Shown piece after piece: positions 37,492 to 47,193 of a DNA stretch of 64,000 nucleotides. The translations under genes and the position numbers were made by a program. Source of the DNA: DASYKS01 sp031404815 (GTDB taxonomy: Bacteria; Acidobacteriota; Thermoanaerobaculia; Multivoradales; UBA5704); NCBI GenBank assembly GCA_031404815.1, contig JANNIH010000019.1, forward strand, positions 86,905-150,904, in the 5' to 3' direction. Numbering within the stretch: the stretch's first letter is position 1; the number at the start of each line of letters is the position of its first letter. Under the pieces are notes generated by a model. It saw only the letters and a program-made list of their open reading frames with translations. It searched no databases and was not told the DNA's origin.

Positions 37492-38667
37492 CTATCCCCG
37501 CGGATCGGCCGGCCTGCGCCGGCGCTCGACGTGCAGCAGGTGCCCGTCGTGCGACTCCTTGCGAAAGCCGAGCAGATGGCAGATGTCCAGCGTCGAGGCG
37601 CGGGCGATGCGGGTGTCGAGGAGCAGCGCGTCGGTCTGGGCTCCGGCTTGGACCTCGGCGCGCCGGACGCCCGGTAGAAAGCGCAGCAGGCGGTCGATCC
37701 GGAGCGCGCGCAGGGCGGTTGAGACCCCGAGCCAGAACGGCTTCACCCGGCGGACCAGAAAATAGCCGTCGTCCCCCAGCTTCTGGTAGAGCGGCATGAA
37801 CAGATAGCCCCCCTCCTCGGCACGCACGTCGCCGCCGCGGTCGTGCGCGACCACCGCTCCTTTTTGGATCGGGAAGAAGTTCTTGAACCCAGGCGTCATC
37901 GCGAAATCGTCCTCCGGCCGGATCGCATGGCGATGGCGCAGCTCGAGCGTTCCGGGGAGGCCGCGGGTCGCTTGGGCAAGTAGCGCACGCTTCGCAGCGA
38001 GGTCGGCCACGCGCGCGCCTTCTTCTTCCGAGAGACAGCCGACCGAGACGTGGGTGAGCCAGAGCGCCGCCTCGTGGCGCGCGACCGACTCGGGCGCCTC
38101 GTGTTGCCCGGCCTCGAAGCCGATCGCGACGTGGCCGAGCCGGTTCACATAGTTGAGCAGCGTCCCCTCCAGGCTCTCCTCCAACCCGAGCAGGATCGGC
38201 ACCCCGAGCGCCTGTGCGAGCCGTCGATTGACCCGGGAATCCGACACCATCGCGAACGGCGCGCTCTCCGCGGAAGTGGTGTGGAGGTCGAGGAACACCG
38301 CAGCCCCCGTGCGAGCCCCGAGCGCCGCCTCGATTTCTTTCCCTAGCTCGACCAGCTCCCGATCTTCGCTGCTCAAGTCCTCCGGCCGAGCGCTCGGAAG
38401 CGCCGCCAGCCGTTCCGGCCGCCACGCGCGGTTCAGGTCGCGGTCGAGAAACCGCTCGCCGCTGTTGAGCGCCTGAAGGTTGCCGGTCAGCCCCAGGACC
38501 CGGCCGCGAAAGCGAGGCGCCGACTCATCAAGAGCCGCAAACAGTCGGACGAGCGCGAGCGCCCCCGACGGCTCGTTGCCATGGATGCCACCGGTCGCGA
38601 TGACCAGCGGGCCGGGGGCGCCGGTCGAGTAGGAGCCGAGGATGCGGGGGAGTGGGATGGGGGGCAT
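37492..38667 (-). CDS. Succinylglutamate desuccinylase/aspartoacylase family zinc hydrolase
   Basis: This 391-residue M14-like hydrolase has zinc-binding GIHGNEPSG (His, Glu), a substrate loop DRDLNRAWRPERL, and a third zinc ligand in FLDLHTTS. The catalytic glutamate is probably in IGFEAGQHEAPE. AstE/AspA enzymes deacylate N-acyl amino acids. A C-terminal extension of about 100 residues (DVRAEEGGYLFMPLYQKLG and following) is the beta domain seen in the AstE group. The start at 38667 is chosen because the longer frame lacks conserved sequence. Confidence 0.88.
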   Translation of the reverse strand: MPPIPLPRILGSYSTGAPGPLVIATGGIHGNEPSGALALVRLFAALDESAPRFRGRVLGLTGNLQALNSGERFLDRDLNRAWRPERLAALPSARPEDLSSEDRELVELGKEIEAALGARTGAAVFLDLHTTSAESAPFAMVSDSRVNRRLAQALGVPILLGLEESLEGTLLNYVNRLGHVAIGFEAGQHEAPESVARHEAALWLTHVSVGCLSEEEGARVADLAAKRALLAQATRGLPGTLELRHRHAIRPEDDFAMTPGFKNFFPIQKGAVVAHDRGGDVRAEEGGYLFMPLYQKLGDDGYFLVRRVKPFWLGVSTALRALRIDRLLRFLPGVRRAEVQAGAQTDALLLDTRIARASTLDICHLLGFRKESHDGHLLHVERRRRPADPRG

Positions 38668-38709
38668 TTGTGCCAGTCTAACGGCTGGAGCGTCAAGGAA
38701 GAGCACCCC

Positions 38710-39001
38710 ATGAAGATCGCCTACTTCTGGCTCAAGGGGCCGCCCATGATGCCCTTTCGCCCCGAGCCATTCGCGCGGATCATCGCGATCGAGCCGATCG
38801 AGCATCCGCTGCTCACCGATCGCTTCGATCCGATCGCTCGGCTACGCGGAACGCACCGCGTTCGTCCCCTTCAAGCGCTCGATCGACGACCAGGCGCGCC
38901 GCCTGCGCGCCACCGCCTGGGCATTCCGCCCCCCCGCCGTCGTATTCTTCCCGCAGAGCCCAAGCACCGAATTCCCACCCGAGTCTCCCGAGGAGAAGCG
39001 C
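38710..39001 (+). pseudogene. Small gene apparently broken by a frameshift near 38840
   Basis: ATG 38710 opens a plausible protein, MKIAYFWLKGPPMMPF to LLTDRFDPIA. Near 38840 protein-like sequence stops in this frame and continues in the +1 frame (GYAERTAFVPFKRSIDDQ, then RRLRATAWAFRPPAVVFFPQ), which stays open into the start of the S10 peptidase gene. Both halves look coding, while the alternative frames are Arg/Pro-rich noise. So this is either a true frameshift mutation, a single-base assembly error, or programmed shifting. No family recognised. Confidence 0.5.
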
Positions 39002-40525
39002 ATGAAAGGCAAGTCCTTCGTCTTCGCCGCCCTGCTGCTGTTTTCAACCGTTCTGGCCCGTGCGGACGGGATGCCGCCTGCGACGGGCGAGGCGAAGCCG
39101 GTTCCGAAGTCCGAGCAGTCGGTGACGCAGCACAGCGTGGTGATCGCCGGCAAGCCGTTCGCCTATAGCGCGACGGCGGGGACGTTGATCGTGCGGAATG
39201 GCAAGGACGAGCCGGTGGCGAGCATCGGCTACACGGCGTACACCCAGAAGGATGCGGATCCGGCGACGCGGCCGGTGATGTTCGCATTCAATGGCGGACC
39301 TGGCTCGTCGTCGATCTGGCTGCACATGGGGGCGCTCGGGCCCCGGCGGGTGGTGACGGTCGATGCGGGTCCGACGCCGCCGCCGCCGTACGAGGTGGTC
39401 GACAACGCCTGGAGCGCGATCGACCAGACCGATCTGGTGATGATCGATCCGGTGGGGACGGGGTTGAGCCGCGCGGTGGGGGAGGCCAAGGACAAGGACT
39501 TCTGGGGTGTCGATGCCGACATCGAGTCGGTCAGCCGGTTCATCAAGGAGTACGTCTCGACCAACGGGCGCTGGCGCTCACCGAAGTTCCTGCTCGGCGA
39601 GAGCTACGGCTCGACCCGCGCGGGTGGCATCGCCAAGTACCTCGAAACCCGCGAGAACATGGGGCTGAACGGCGTGATCCTGGTCTCGGTGGCGCTCGAC
39701 ATCGAGGCGATCTTCGCCTGGCCGGGTAACGACCGACCCTATCCGCTGATCCTGCCGACCTTCACCGCGGTCTCGGCGCTCCACAAGGTGTTGCCGAACC
39801 CTCCGGCTCAGCTCGATCCGTTCTTGGACGAAGTCCGCGCCTTCGCGCTTGGCGAGTACACCGCGGCGCTCGCCAAAGGGGATCGCTTGACCGAGCCGGA
39901 GCGCGGCGCCCTCGCCGAGAAGCTCCACCGCTACACGGGGCTCTCGGCCGACTTCTGGCGGCGCGCGAACCTCCGCGTGCGCGAGTCGCAGTTCGCCCAA
40001 GAGCTGCTGCGCGAGCATCGCCAGGTGGTCGGTCGGCTCGACGGCCGCTTCCTCGGTCGCTCGTTCGATGCGCTCTCCGTCGAGGCGGACTACGACCCGA
40101 TGTCGGCGGCCATCTCGGCGGCGTTTACCGCGGGCTTCTTGGACTACCTGCACCACGACCTCAAATTCGGCGACGGCAAGACCTACAAGGTGATCAACGA
40201 AGAGGCGGCCCCCGCCTGGGACTGGAAGCACAACACCGGCTGGTTCATCGCGTCGCCCACCCCGAACACCGCACTCGATCTCGGCCAGACGATGATCTAC
40301 AACCCGAATTTGCGCCTGCTGGTGCTCAACGGGATCTACGATCTGGCGACCCCGTTCTTTGCGACCGAGTCGATGATCGACCATCTTGGCCTGCCCGAAG
40401 AGCTCCGTTCGCACATCGAGATGAAGTACTACCCGGCCGGCCACATGATGTATCTGCACGAGCCGTCGCTGCGCCAGTGGAAGACGGACATCGACGCCTT
40501 CATCGACCACGCGACCCACAAGTAG
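39002..40525 (+). CDS. S10 family serine carboxypeptidase, secreted
   Basis: This 507-residue peptidase has a signal peptide (FVFAALLLFSTVLARAD) and the S10 signatures: oxyanion loop FNGGPGSSS, nucleophile Ser201 in GESYGSTR, Asp447 in NGIYDLATPF and His481 in YYPAGHMMY. S10 carboxypeptidases release C-terminal residues at acid pH; bacterial members are frequent in Acidobacteriota. A GAGGAGAA site precedes ATG 39002. The frame is open upstream into the broken small gene, but the signal peptide fixes the start. Confidence 0.92.
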   Translation: MKGKSFVFAALLLFSTVLARADGMPPATGEAKPVPKSEQSVTQHSVVIAGKPFAYSATAGTLIVRNGKDEPVASIGYTAYTQKDADPATRPVMFAFNGGPGSSSIWLHMGALGPRRVVTVDAGPTPPPPYEVVDNAWSAIDQTDLVMIDPVGTGLSRAVGEAKDKDFWGVDADIESVSRFIKEYVSTNGRWRSPKFLLGESYGSTRAGGIAKYLETRENMGLNGVILVSVALDIEAIFAWPGNDRPYPLILPTFTAVSALHKVLPNPPAQLDPFLDEVRAFALGEYTAALAKGDRLTEPERGALAEKLHRYTGLSADFWRRANLRVRESQFAQELLREHRQVVGRLDGRFLGRSFDALSVEADYDPMSAAISAAFTAGFLDYLHHDLKFGDGKTYKVINEEAAPAWDWKHNTGWFIASPTPNTALDLGQTMIYNPNLRLLVLNGIYDLATPFFATESMIDHLGLPEELRSHIEMKYYPAGHMMYLHEPSLRQWKTDIDAFIDHATHK

Positions 40526-40562
40526 GGGCGGATCTGTGTGTGTGTCCGGCCCTACGCCATCC

Positions 40563-42458
40563 TCAGGCGTCGAGTCGGCCGCGCCACCAGACGACCCGCG
40601 CCTCGCTCCGGTAGGCCGAAAGGCCGGGGCCTAGAATGCGCAGGCGGACCACGCCGGAGGAGGAGCTGTGGTCCCAAAGCGCCGCAAGCTCGTGCAGGTT
40701 GCGCGCCGCCGGAGCGAGCAACAGGCCGCCGGCCGTATTCGCCGGCACCAGGCGCCAGGTTTTCTTTCCGCCATCGGCGTAGGTCGTCTCGGCGAACAGC
40801 GGCGGGACCCGCCACAGCGCGGCGGCCAGGCGACCGCGCGTCGAGAGCTCCAGGTGCAGATCGGCGAAGAGCCAGCCACCCGGGGAGCTTGGTACCTCGA
40901 GCGGCTGTCCGAGCGCGAACTGAAGGTCGCCCTCTTTTTGAAGATGGAAGGCGGCCGGCCGCGCCCGTTTGCGCAGCACGATCCAGCCGAGGCGCGGTCG
41001 GCGCGGATCGAGCTCGTAGCGTTCGAGGATCGCGCGCCAGGTTTCCGGGGTGTCCCACAGCATCTGGCGGCGGTCGATCGCGCGAGTTTCGACCAGCAGC
41101 AGGTCCGCCCCGCGCCCGGAGCGGAAGTGTTCGGCGTTCCAGCGGTCGAGGCGCGGCGAATAGGCGACGTAGAGCTGGAGCGTCGGAGTGGGGGCCCAAG
41201 GGAGATGATTCGCCGCGAGCAGGCTCAATTCCAAGGGGAGCACGTCGACGCTCGAACCGGCGGCTCGAATCGGGGCCACGAAGTCATCGGGCAGTCGGGC
41301 CGGTGCGAGCGCGCGCCGCTCGGATCTGGCGAGTTGCCGTCGGGCCTCTTGCGGGTGAAAGGCGGCGCTCAGATTCTCGACACCGCGAACCCCAAGCGCC
41401 AGCTCGTAGCGGGAGTTCTCGGCCGGTCCGGCGAACGAGATCGCGGCCGGGAACGCCACGATCAGCGCCCCGAGCCAGCCCGCCAAGCTCGCCTGGATCT
41501 CGTCGGCGCGCTCCGCGAGCAGGACGCCGAGCGCGAGCAGGGCGAGCAGAAACGAGGGGAAGATGCTTCCGTGCCCCCCTTGGCGGATCAAGGCGTGCCG
41601 GAAAGTAAGGAGGAGCACGGGAAGCGCCACCCCCCAGAGCGAAGCGAGCGCGCTCCGAGTGCGCAAGGCGTAGATCCAGAGGCTGCAAATGACCCCCAGC
41701 CCGAGAAGGTCCGCCGCGATTTCGAGGTTGGAGCCGAGGGTGGCCATGGCGACCGCGAAGCCGCTCGCGAGATCCGCTTGGAAGCCGAGCCAGGCCCACG
41801 CCCAGCGCGGCGACTCGAAGGCGAGCGGCACTGCGAGGGCCACGCCGGCCGCAAGAGCGCCGAGACCCGCGCCCACATTCCTCCCGGCAAAGGTCGACCG
41901 GTGGAGCGCGATCGCGAGCAGCCAAGCGCCGAGCAGGGTGAACGCGCTGATCCCAAGGCTGAGCTTGATCAGCGCGAACAGAGCGACCAGGAGGCCGCCT
42001 ACGATCGCCGCCTGTGGAACGCGGTTCGGCCGGGCGATCTCCGGCGCGATCAGCAGGGCGAGCGTAAACAGCAGCTGATACTCGTAGCGGAGGCCGGCGA
42101 GATGGGCGACCAACAGAAGGCCGGCGAACGCCAAGCCGCGTTGCGGCGAGGCTCGGTGGAGCGCGCGGGCGAGCGCCACGCCGAACAGCGCGTGGAGCGC
42201 GATCCGAAACAGCTGGGTCATCCCGGCGTTCTGCGCGGTGGGCAGGAGCACCGGGCCGAGCGGGCCGTAGGTGTAGACGACATCGCGACCGTGGACCAGG
42301 CCGCGGGCGGCGATGTCGTTCAGCCCGAACGCGAACGAGGGATCGAGGCCGGTGCCGAGGGCACCGCGGGCACCGGGAAACAGAAAGACGACGAGGCCGA
42401 GCCAGACGGCGGCCCGTAAGGCGAAACAGCGAACCTCGATGCTGGAGAAGCTGCGCAC
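40563..42458 (-). CDS. Hypothetical polytopic membrane protein
   Basis: This protein of about 631 residues has an N-terminal half of about ten hydrophobic helices (for example GLVVFLFPGARGALG, GGLLVALFALIKLSLGIS) and a soluble C-terminal domain of about 250 residues. The first loop carries DPSFAFGLNDIAARGLVHGRD. The layout recalls GT-C glycosyltransferases or O-antigen-ligase-like proteins, but no catalytic motif is clear. The start GTG at 42458 is chosen because a TATAGT box lies about 10 bases upstream, implying a leaderless mRNA; the TTG start 45 bases further up would precede that promoter. Confidence 0.7.
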   Translation of the reverse strand: MRSFSSIEVRCFALRAAVWLGLVVFLFPGARGALGTGLDPSFAFGLNDIAARGLVHGRDVVYTYGPLGPVLLPTAQNAGMTQLFRIALHALFGVALARALHRASPQRGLAFAGLLLVAHLAGLRYEYQLLFTLALLIAPEIARPNRVPQAAIVGGLLVALFALIKLSLGISAFTLLGAWLLAIALHRSTFAGRNVGAGLGALAAGVALAVPLAFESPRWAWAWLGFQADLASGFAVAMATLGSNLEIAADLLGLGVICSLWIYALRTRSALASLWGVALPVLLLTFRHALIRQGGHGSIFPSFLLALLALGVLLAERADEIQASLAGWLGALIVAFPAAISFAGPAENSRYELALGVRGVENLSAAFHPQEARRQLARSERRALAPARLPDDFVAPIRAAGSSVDVLPLELSLLAANHLPWAPTPTLQLYVAYSPRLDRWNAEHFRSGRGADLLLVETRAIDRRQMLWDTPETWRAILERYELDPRRPRLGWIVLRKRARPAAFHLQKEGDLQFALGQPLEVPSSPGGWLFADLHLELSTRGRLAAALWRVPPLFAETTYADGGKKTWRLVPANTAGGLLLAPAARNLHELAALWDHSSSSGVVRLRILGPGLSAYRSEARVVWWRGRLDA

Positions 42459-42504
42459 GTTCGGAGCACTATACCCGCCCCGGAGTAGCTGCGCCGAAGA
42501 CAAA

Positions 42505-42540
42505 AAAAGGCCGGCGCGCCTCGCGGCGCACCGGCCTTTT
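42505..42540 (-). terminator. Terminator after cspA
   Basis: Arms of 16 bases with one mismatch (42505-42520 and 42525-42540) surround a TCGC loop. On the minus strand the stem is followed by a T-rich run from AAAAAAA at 42502-42508, so it is a classic intrinsic terminator for cspA. It may also work for opposite-strand transcription. Confidence 0.85.
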
Positions 42541-42579
42541 CCCCTAGCTATCTATTGAACAGCTTCGGGTTCTTCGGGC

Positions 42580-42789
42580 TTAGCCGATCTTGACGACGTT
42601 CTCGGCCGCGGGGCCCTTCTGGCCCTGGACGATGTCGAACTGGACCCGCTCGCCTTCGGCAAGGCTCTTGAAGCCCTGAGCCTGAATCGCCGAGTGATGG
42701 ACGAAGCAATCCTTCTCGCCATTGTCCGGGGTGATGAATCCGAAGCCCTTGGTGTCGTTGAACCACTTCACAACGCCGGTCGTACGCAT
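42580..42789 (-). CDS. cspA: Cold-shock family RNA-binding protein CspA
   Basis: This 69-residue OB-fold protein has RNP1 (KGFGFITPD) and RNP2 (CFVHHSAI) motifs. It binds single-stranded RNA and melts structures. The mature start MRTTGVVKWFN is preceded by AAGGAGA. The 5' untranslated region is long before the next gene, as is common for csp genes whose mRNA structure responds to temperature. A strong terminator follows the stop. Confidence 0.96.
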   Translation of the reverse strand: MRTTGVVKWFNDTKGFGFITPDNGEKDCFVHHSAIQAQGFKSLAEGERVQFDIVQGQKGPAAENVVKIG

Positions 42790-43290
42790 AGCTGACCTTC
42801 TCCTTTGAGTTTGTAATCGGAGTCCGGCCAAAACCGTGCGTGCCGACTACAGATCGTGACAAACGCCCTCACGCTGGGCTTTATACCGCTACGCCCGGCG
42901 ACCATCGTGGTCACCGTTTGAGCGGCCTATTCAAGCTGATTCTACCGTGGTGATCTTGTCTCGTCGAGCTGTTCTGGGGGTGGGAGTCTATTCCATGACC
43001 AGAGGGGAGGGATGATGGCTCGGTGCTGCTGGGCCGTTACGTTCGCCCACTCGGCGAGCGGGAGCATCATACTCGGGTTTGGCGTCAAGTGCAAAGTTGG
43101 GGTTCCGGGGAAGAATTCCGAGGGGCAGGGGCCGCTCGGTGCGAGCGACCAAGCCACTGCCGCCGCTCGCAACCCAAGAACGTGCTGGTGGCCGCGAGTG
43201 CGAAGCTGGGATAGCGTGTCGCGCGCCGCGATGGCGGCGCTACTTTCTCGGTGATCTCGATCGCGCGAGTCTCGCGGCCAAACGCCCGCG
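42790..43290. other. Intergenic region upstream of cspA and of the palindrome array
   Basis: No convincing gene was seen in these 500 bases. The left part should hold the cspA promoter and leader (leftward transcription). The right part has only short frames with no motif. Confidence 0.5.
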
Positions 43291-43506
43291 GATAGCGGCT
43301 ATCGGCTCCGTATAGCGCCTATCTGGCGGGCGATAGCCGCTATCCACGGGCGATAGCCGCTATCCACGGGTGATAGCCGCTATCCGCACGGCGATAGCCG
43401 CTATCCGCGCTGGATAGCCGCTGTACGCGGGCGATAGCCGCTATCCGAGCCGACATAGCCGCAATCTGGAGCCGATAGCCGTTCTCCGAGCCGGATAGCC
43501 GCTATA
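43291..43506. repeat. Array of 11 palindromic 13-bp units at about 20-bp period
   Basis: Eleven copies of GATAGCSGCTATC or decayed versions start at 43291, 43311, 43332, 43352, 43372, 43393, 43413, 43433, 43454, 43474 and 43494. Spacing is 20 or 21 bases throughout, averaging 20.3. Units 1, 3-6 and 8 are near-perfect dyads; units 2, 7 and 9-11 have one to four changes. The array ends 155 bases before the start of a secreted-protein gene. Confidence 0.9.
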
Positions 43507-43661
43507 CGGACGCGAAGCCGCGCTCGCGAGCGGAAATTGCGTGGCCGCGGCCGATGGTGCAGTTCGCTCGCGGGGAGCCGCTATCGGCGTTGCATGGTGG
43601 GTCGCTCATGCAGCCCGACCTAATAGAGCGTCTCAAACCCTTGAAAGAGAGGATTCTGCCG

Positions 43662-44816
43662 ATGTCTCGTCGTTCGATCTCTGTTTTGGTGGCTGTTCTC
43701 GCCGTTTCTACGCTTCTTGGCTCGTTCGCTGCGCCGACAGTTTTCGCCGCCACCCCTCCCGGCCTCGGCACCGAGGTCTACGAGGGGTTTGACCTCGATC
43801 GCCTGGCGAAAGCTCTCGCCCGGTTGACCACTCTGCGGACCCAGCGTGGCGAAGAGGAGGGGGACCAGGCGTTCGAGCGCTGGCTCGGCGAGCAGGGTTC
43901 GTCGCGCGGGGAGTACGAGGCGGCGTACGCCGCCTGGTACGAGCGGTTCCGAGCCGACACGTCGGGCAAGCTGGAGGCGCGTTTTTCTACCCTGAACAGC
44001 CGCTATGTGAACGAAGAGAACTTCGCCGACACGCCCGACATGAGCCAAGAGGTTCGCGGCGGGATGACGCTCGACCGTTACGCGAAGATCGCGGTGGCAC
44101 TCACCCGGCCGCCGGGGGCGGACATGACGAAGGTGCTCGCCAAGTTCGGAATCAAGAGCGAGGCCGAGTGGACCAAGGCGACCGAAGCCTGGGTCGCGGC
44201 GATGCGCGAAGACCAGACGTTCGCCGTGGTCCAGCAATACGGAGCGCTCTACCAGAAATACGCCGGACCGGAGTTCCAGCAGGAGATGGAGGCCCAAGTT
44301 GCGGGCAGCCTAGCCGGGCGCTTCGAGAAAGAGCAGCCGCGCCCGCTCGATACGCCCGCCCCGCCGAGCATCGACGACTATCTCGCGGACCTGCGCGACG
44401 ATCTGCCCAGCACGAGATGGGAAGCCGCCCGCGGCTACGCCCACCTGTGCGACCTCTGGGCCGGCCCGGCGGGCAAGCCGGCCAAGGATCCGCGGGCGGC
44501 TCACTGTAGCGCCGCGGTCTTGAAGCGCGACCTCTTGCCGATCTTCCTCGACGCGATCGACCACTTCGACGACAAAACGATCAGCCACGCGACCGGGCTG
44601 CTCGACTTCTTCGACGAACTCGGACTCGAAACCGCCGAGGGGAAGCTGGCCGTCCTGCGCGCCAAGAACCGCAGCCAGGCGCGCCTGGCGACGCTCGAAG
44701 CGGCGTTCGCACCGATCCGCGACAAGGCGGTCCCCGAGCGGGTCACCCTGCGCAGCCGGATCGACGAATACACAGGTGCGATTCGCGATTTCGATCGGGT
44801 GCTCGCGCGCTGGTAG
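43662..44816 (+). CDS. Secreted hypothetical protein with internally duplicated helical domain
   Basis: This 384-residue protein has a signal peptide (ISVLVAVLAVSTLLGSFAAPTVFAA). It has two related helical blocks: YEGFDLDRLAKALARLTTLR to LNSRYVNE, and RGGMTLDRYAKIAVALTRPP to YGALYQKYAG. Each has a GxxLDRxAK start and an aromatic end. A C-terminal helical domain (DDYLADLRDDLP) follows. I do not recognise the family. ATG 43662 has a GAGAGGA site upstream. The gene sits between the palindrome array and the CRISPR array. Confidence 0.72.
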   Translation: MSRRSISVLVAVLAVSTLLGSFAAPTVFAATPPGLGTEVYEGFDLDRLAKALARLTTLRTQRGEEEGDQAFERWLGEQGSSRGEYEAAYAAWYERFRADTSGKLEARFSTLNSRYVNEENFADTPDMSQEVRGGMTLDRYAKIAVALTRPPGADMTKVLAKFGIKSEAEWTKATEAWVAAMREDQTFAVVQQYGALYQKYAGPEFQQEMEAQVAGSLAGRFEKEQPRPLDTPAPPSIDDYLADLRDDLPSTRWEAARGYAHLCDLWAGPAGKPAKDPRAAHCSAAVLKRDLLPIFLDAIDHFDDKTISHATGLLDFFDELGLETAEGKLAVLRAKNRSQARLATLEAAFAPIRDKAVPERVTLRSRIDEYTGAIRDFDRVLARW

Positions 44817-44911
44817 GGGGTTGAAACGCCCGGTGGAAATCGTGCTGCCCCGCGACCTGTTGACCACACTCGACATCCCGGAGCCCGAACGACGATCTCG
44901 GCCGCTCCCCT

Positions 44912-46920
44912 GTCGCAATCCCTCCTGACTGATCAGGGACATTCGGACGCGGTAGTGGGTACCTGGGCCTGGACCCGGGTGGTGAAGTCGCAATCCCTCC
45001 TGGCTGATCAGGGACATTCGGACTTCAGCAGATTGGAGCCAGGAAGCGTCCGTCAGTTGCGTCGCAATCCCTCCTGACTGATCAGGGACATTCGGACTTC
45101 CGAAATTCTGGCTCGCGGCATTACTCCAGGTAGCTGTCGCAATCCCTCCTGACTGATCAGGGACATTCGGACTCTTGTGACAGCCTTGGTGGCTGGCTTA
45201 GGACTGGGTCAGTCGCAATCCCTCCTGACTGATCAGGGACATTCGGACCAGAGTGACGCGGAATCCAGGGCCGATAACGTGGCTTACAGTCGCAATCCCT
45301 CCTGACTGATCAGGGACATTCGGACGCGCAATGTCTGGATTTTGGTAGGTACCTCCGACGTACCGTCGCAATCCCTCCTGACTGATCAGGGACATTCGGA
45401 CGCTTTGTTGGGGGTCGGGGGGCTTCAGGCCCAGTACCGTCGCAATCCCTCCTGACTGATCAGGGACATTCGGACGACCGCAGCAGCGACGTCGGTGTCT
45501 CGTCCGCCAGGAAGTTTTGAAAGTCGCAATCCCTCCTGACTGATCAGGGACATTCGGACGTCCTATCCGCCCACCGTTATCAGGACCCATAGGGAAGGTC
45601 GCAATCCCTCCTGACTGATCAGGGACATTCGGACACGGCGGCAGCCTTCGACGCGTCGATTCCGCCTCTGATGTCGCAATCCCTCCTGACTGATCAGGGA
45701 CATTCGGACAGTTTCGGTCTCGCTGGGACAAGCTGATCGTGCTTGTGCAGTCGCAATCCCTCCTGACTGATCAGGGGCATTCGGACGGGCGTAAAGCAGG
45801 AGCGCACAGAGTGGATTGATCTGACGTCGCAATCCCTCCTGACTGATCAGGGACATTCGGACGGCGTATGGAGCGCCGAGCTGATGCGCCACAAAGACGG
45901 GGTCGCAATCCCTCCTGACTGATCAGGGACATTCGGACTGCGACCGCACGAACGTTCCGAGATCAGATCGATCAAGCCGTCGCAATCCCTCCTGACTGAT
46001 CAGGGACATTCGGACGGATCGTCATCGGTGATGTTGGATTCGAGGTAAAAAAGTCGCAATCCCTCCTGACTGATCAGGGACATTCGGACGAGGAGTAGCC
46101 CCATGGCCGAGGCTGAAATTCTGTCCGTCGCAATCCCTCCTGACTGATCAGGGACATTCGGACCGTTCGCCGACATTTTCGCCGCCATGGCGGAAGCAGA
46201 AGTCGCAATCCCTCCTGACTGATCAGGGACATTCGGACAAAGCCGAGCCAATCGACTACCGCCGCGCCGCACCGGGGTCGCAATCCCTCCTGACTGATCA
46301 GGGACATTCGGACCATGAAAGGGTTTTCGTAGACCACGCGGCGCACCGAACGGGTCGCAATCCCTCCTGACTGATCAGGGACATTCGGAGGCGGCTGGCA
46401 TTCAACAGGCCCGGTGGAGGCCCTCTGGTTGTCGCAATCCCTCCTGACTGATCAGGGACATTCGGACCGGAGAGTCTTGCGTTCCCGCCCCGCGATCTCG
46501 AGAAAGTCGCAATCCCTCCTGACTGATCAGGGACATTCGGACCCACCTACCGCCACGAGCAGCCCGCCGCCGTCCGCGCCGTCGCAATCCCTCCTGACTG
46601 ATCAGGGACATTCGGACGGTGTACAACGCGAGCGCGCCGCAAAACCAGCTCATGGACGTCGCAATCCCTCCTGACTGATCAGGGACATTCGGACGATTCG
46701 ATCGGGAAGCGTTAAGGCTCACCCCGGCCAAGAAGTCGCAATCCCTCCTGACTGATCAGGGACATTCGGACGGGCAGAACTTCTCATCGTAGCATTCTAC
46801 CCAACAATCCGTCGCAATCCCTCCTGACTGATCAGGGACATTCGGACTGGTGCGTTGGTGGTGGGTCCGATGAAAGTTATCTTGTCGCAATCCCTCCTGA
46901 CTGATCAGGGACATTCGGAC
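44912..46920 (-). CRISPR. CRISPR array: 27 repeats of 37 bp, 26 spacers
   Basis: The 37-base repeat starts GTCGCAATCCCTCCTGACTG and ends GGACATTCGGAC on the plus strand. Spacers are 36-40 bases, except 45476-45522, which is 47. Variant repeats: 44987 (A to G in the stem), 45750 (one A to G) and 46354 (last base G). The minus-strand repeat ends GGGATTGCGAC, whose ATTGCGAC resembles the ATTGAAAC-type 8-base crRNA handle, so transcription is probably leftward. The variant at the second repeat from the left also fits the left end being oldest. There is no cas gene within the window on either side. Confidence 0.97.
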
Positions 46921-47190
46921 CCCGCCCTCCGCAACCCCTTTCGATGGAGTGGGTTACAAGGGCGATTTCCGGAACCTCTCGACATACGCCTGCCTTTCGC
47001 TCGTCCGTGCTTCGTTTTCGCTCGCCGCCGTGGCTCGCAAAGGTCTGATTGTCAAGGAACTTACGGCCGTTTCCGGAACCTGGGTGCCAAAATGGCAAAG
47101 GGGTCTCGAAAACTGGTATGACTTTTGCCTGGCTCAAACGATACACGCCTTCGGGTTCTCTGTCACCCCCCCCGCAGGGTTCGCCGGCAC
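46921..47190 (-). promoter_or_regulatory. Probable CRISPR leader
   Basis: These 270 bases between the last repeat and the pRiA4b ORF-3 gene hold no convincing gene. Read leftward they include TTGACA (a -35 match, around 47057) and a duplicated GGTTCCGGAAA element (near 46970 and 47080). Position next to the conserved end of the array fits a leader. The exact promoter is inferred. Confidence 0.6.
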
Positions 47191-47193
47191 GCC

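Noticed and set aside
40538..42419. Long plus-strand frames opposite the polytopic membrane protein
   Set aside because: They are Arg/Glu-rich shadows; the minus-strand frame has coherent membrane helices and a promoter-like TATAGT box.
42942..43315. Several short open frames in the gap between cspA and the palindrome array
   Set aside because: They overlap in different frames and lack a ribosome site or recognisable domain.
45198..46731. Minus-strand reading frames with repeated MSLISQEGLR-type blocks
   Set aside because: They are translations of CRISPR repeats and spacers, not a repeat protein. The 37-base repeat period with unique spacers explains them fully.
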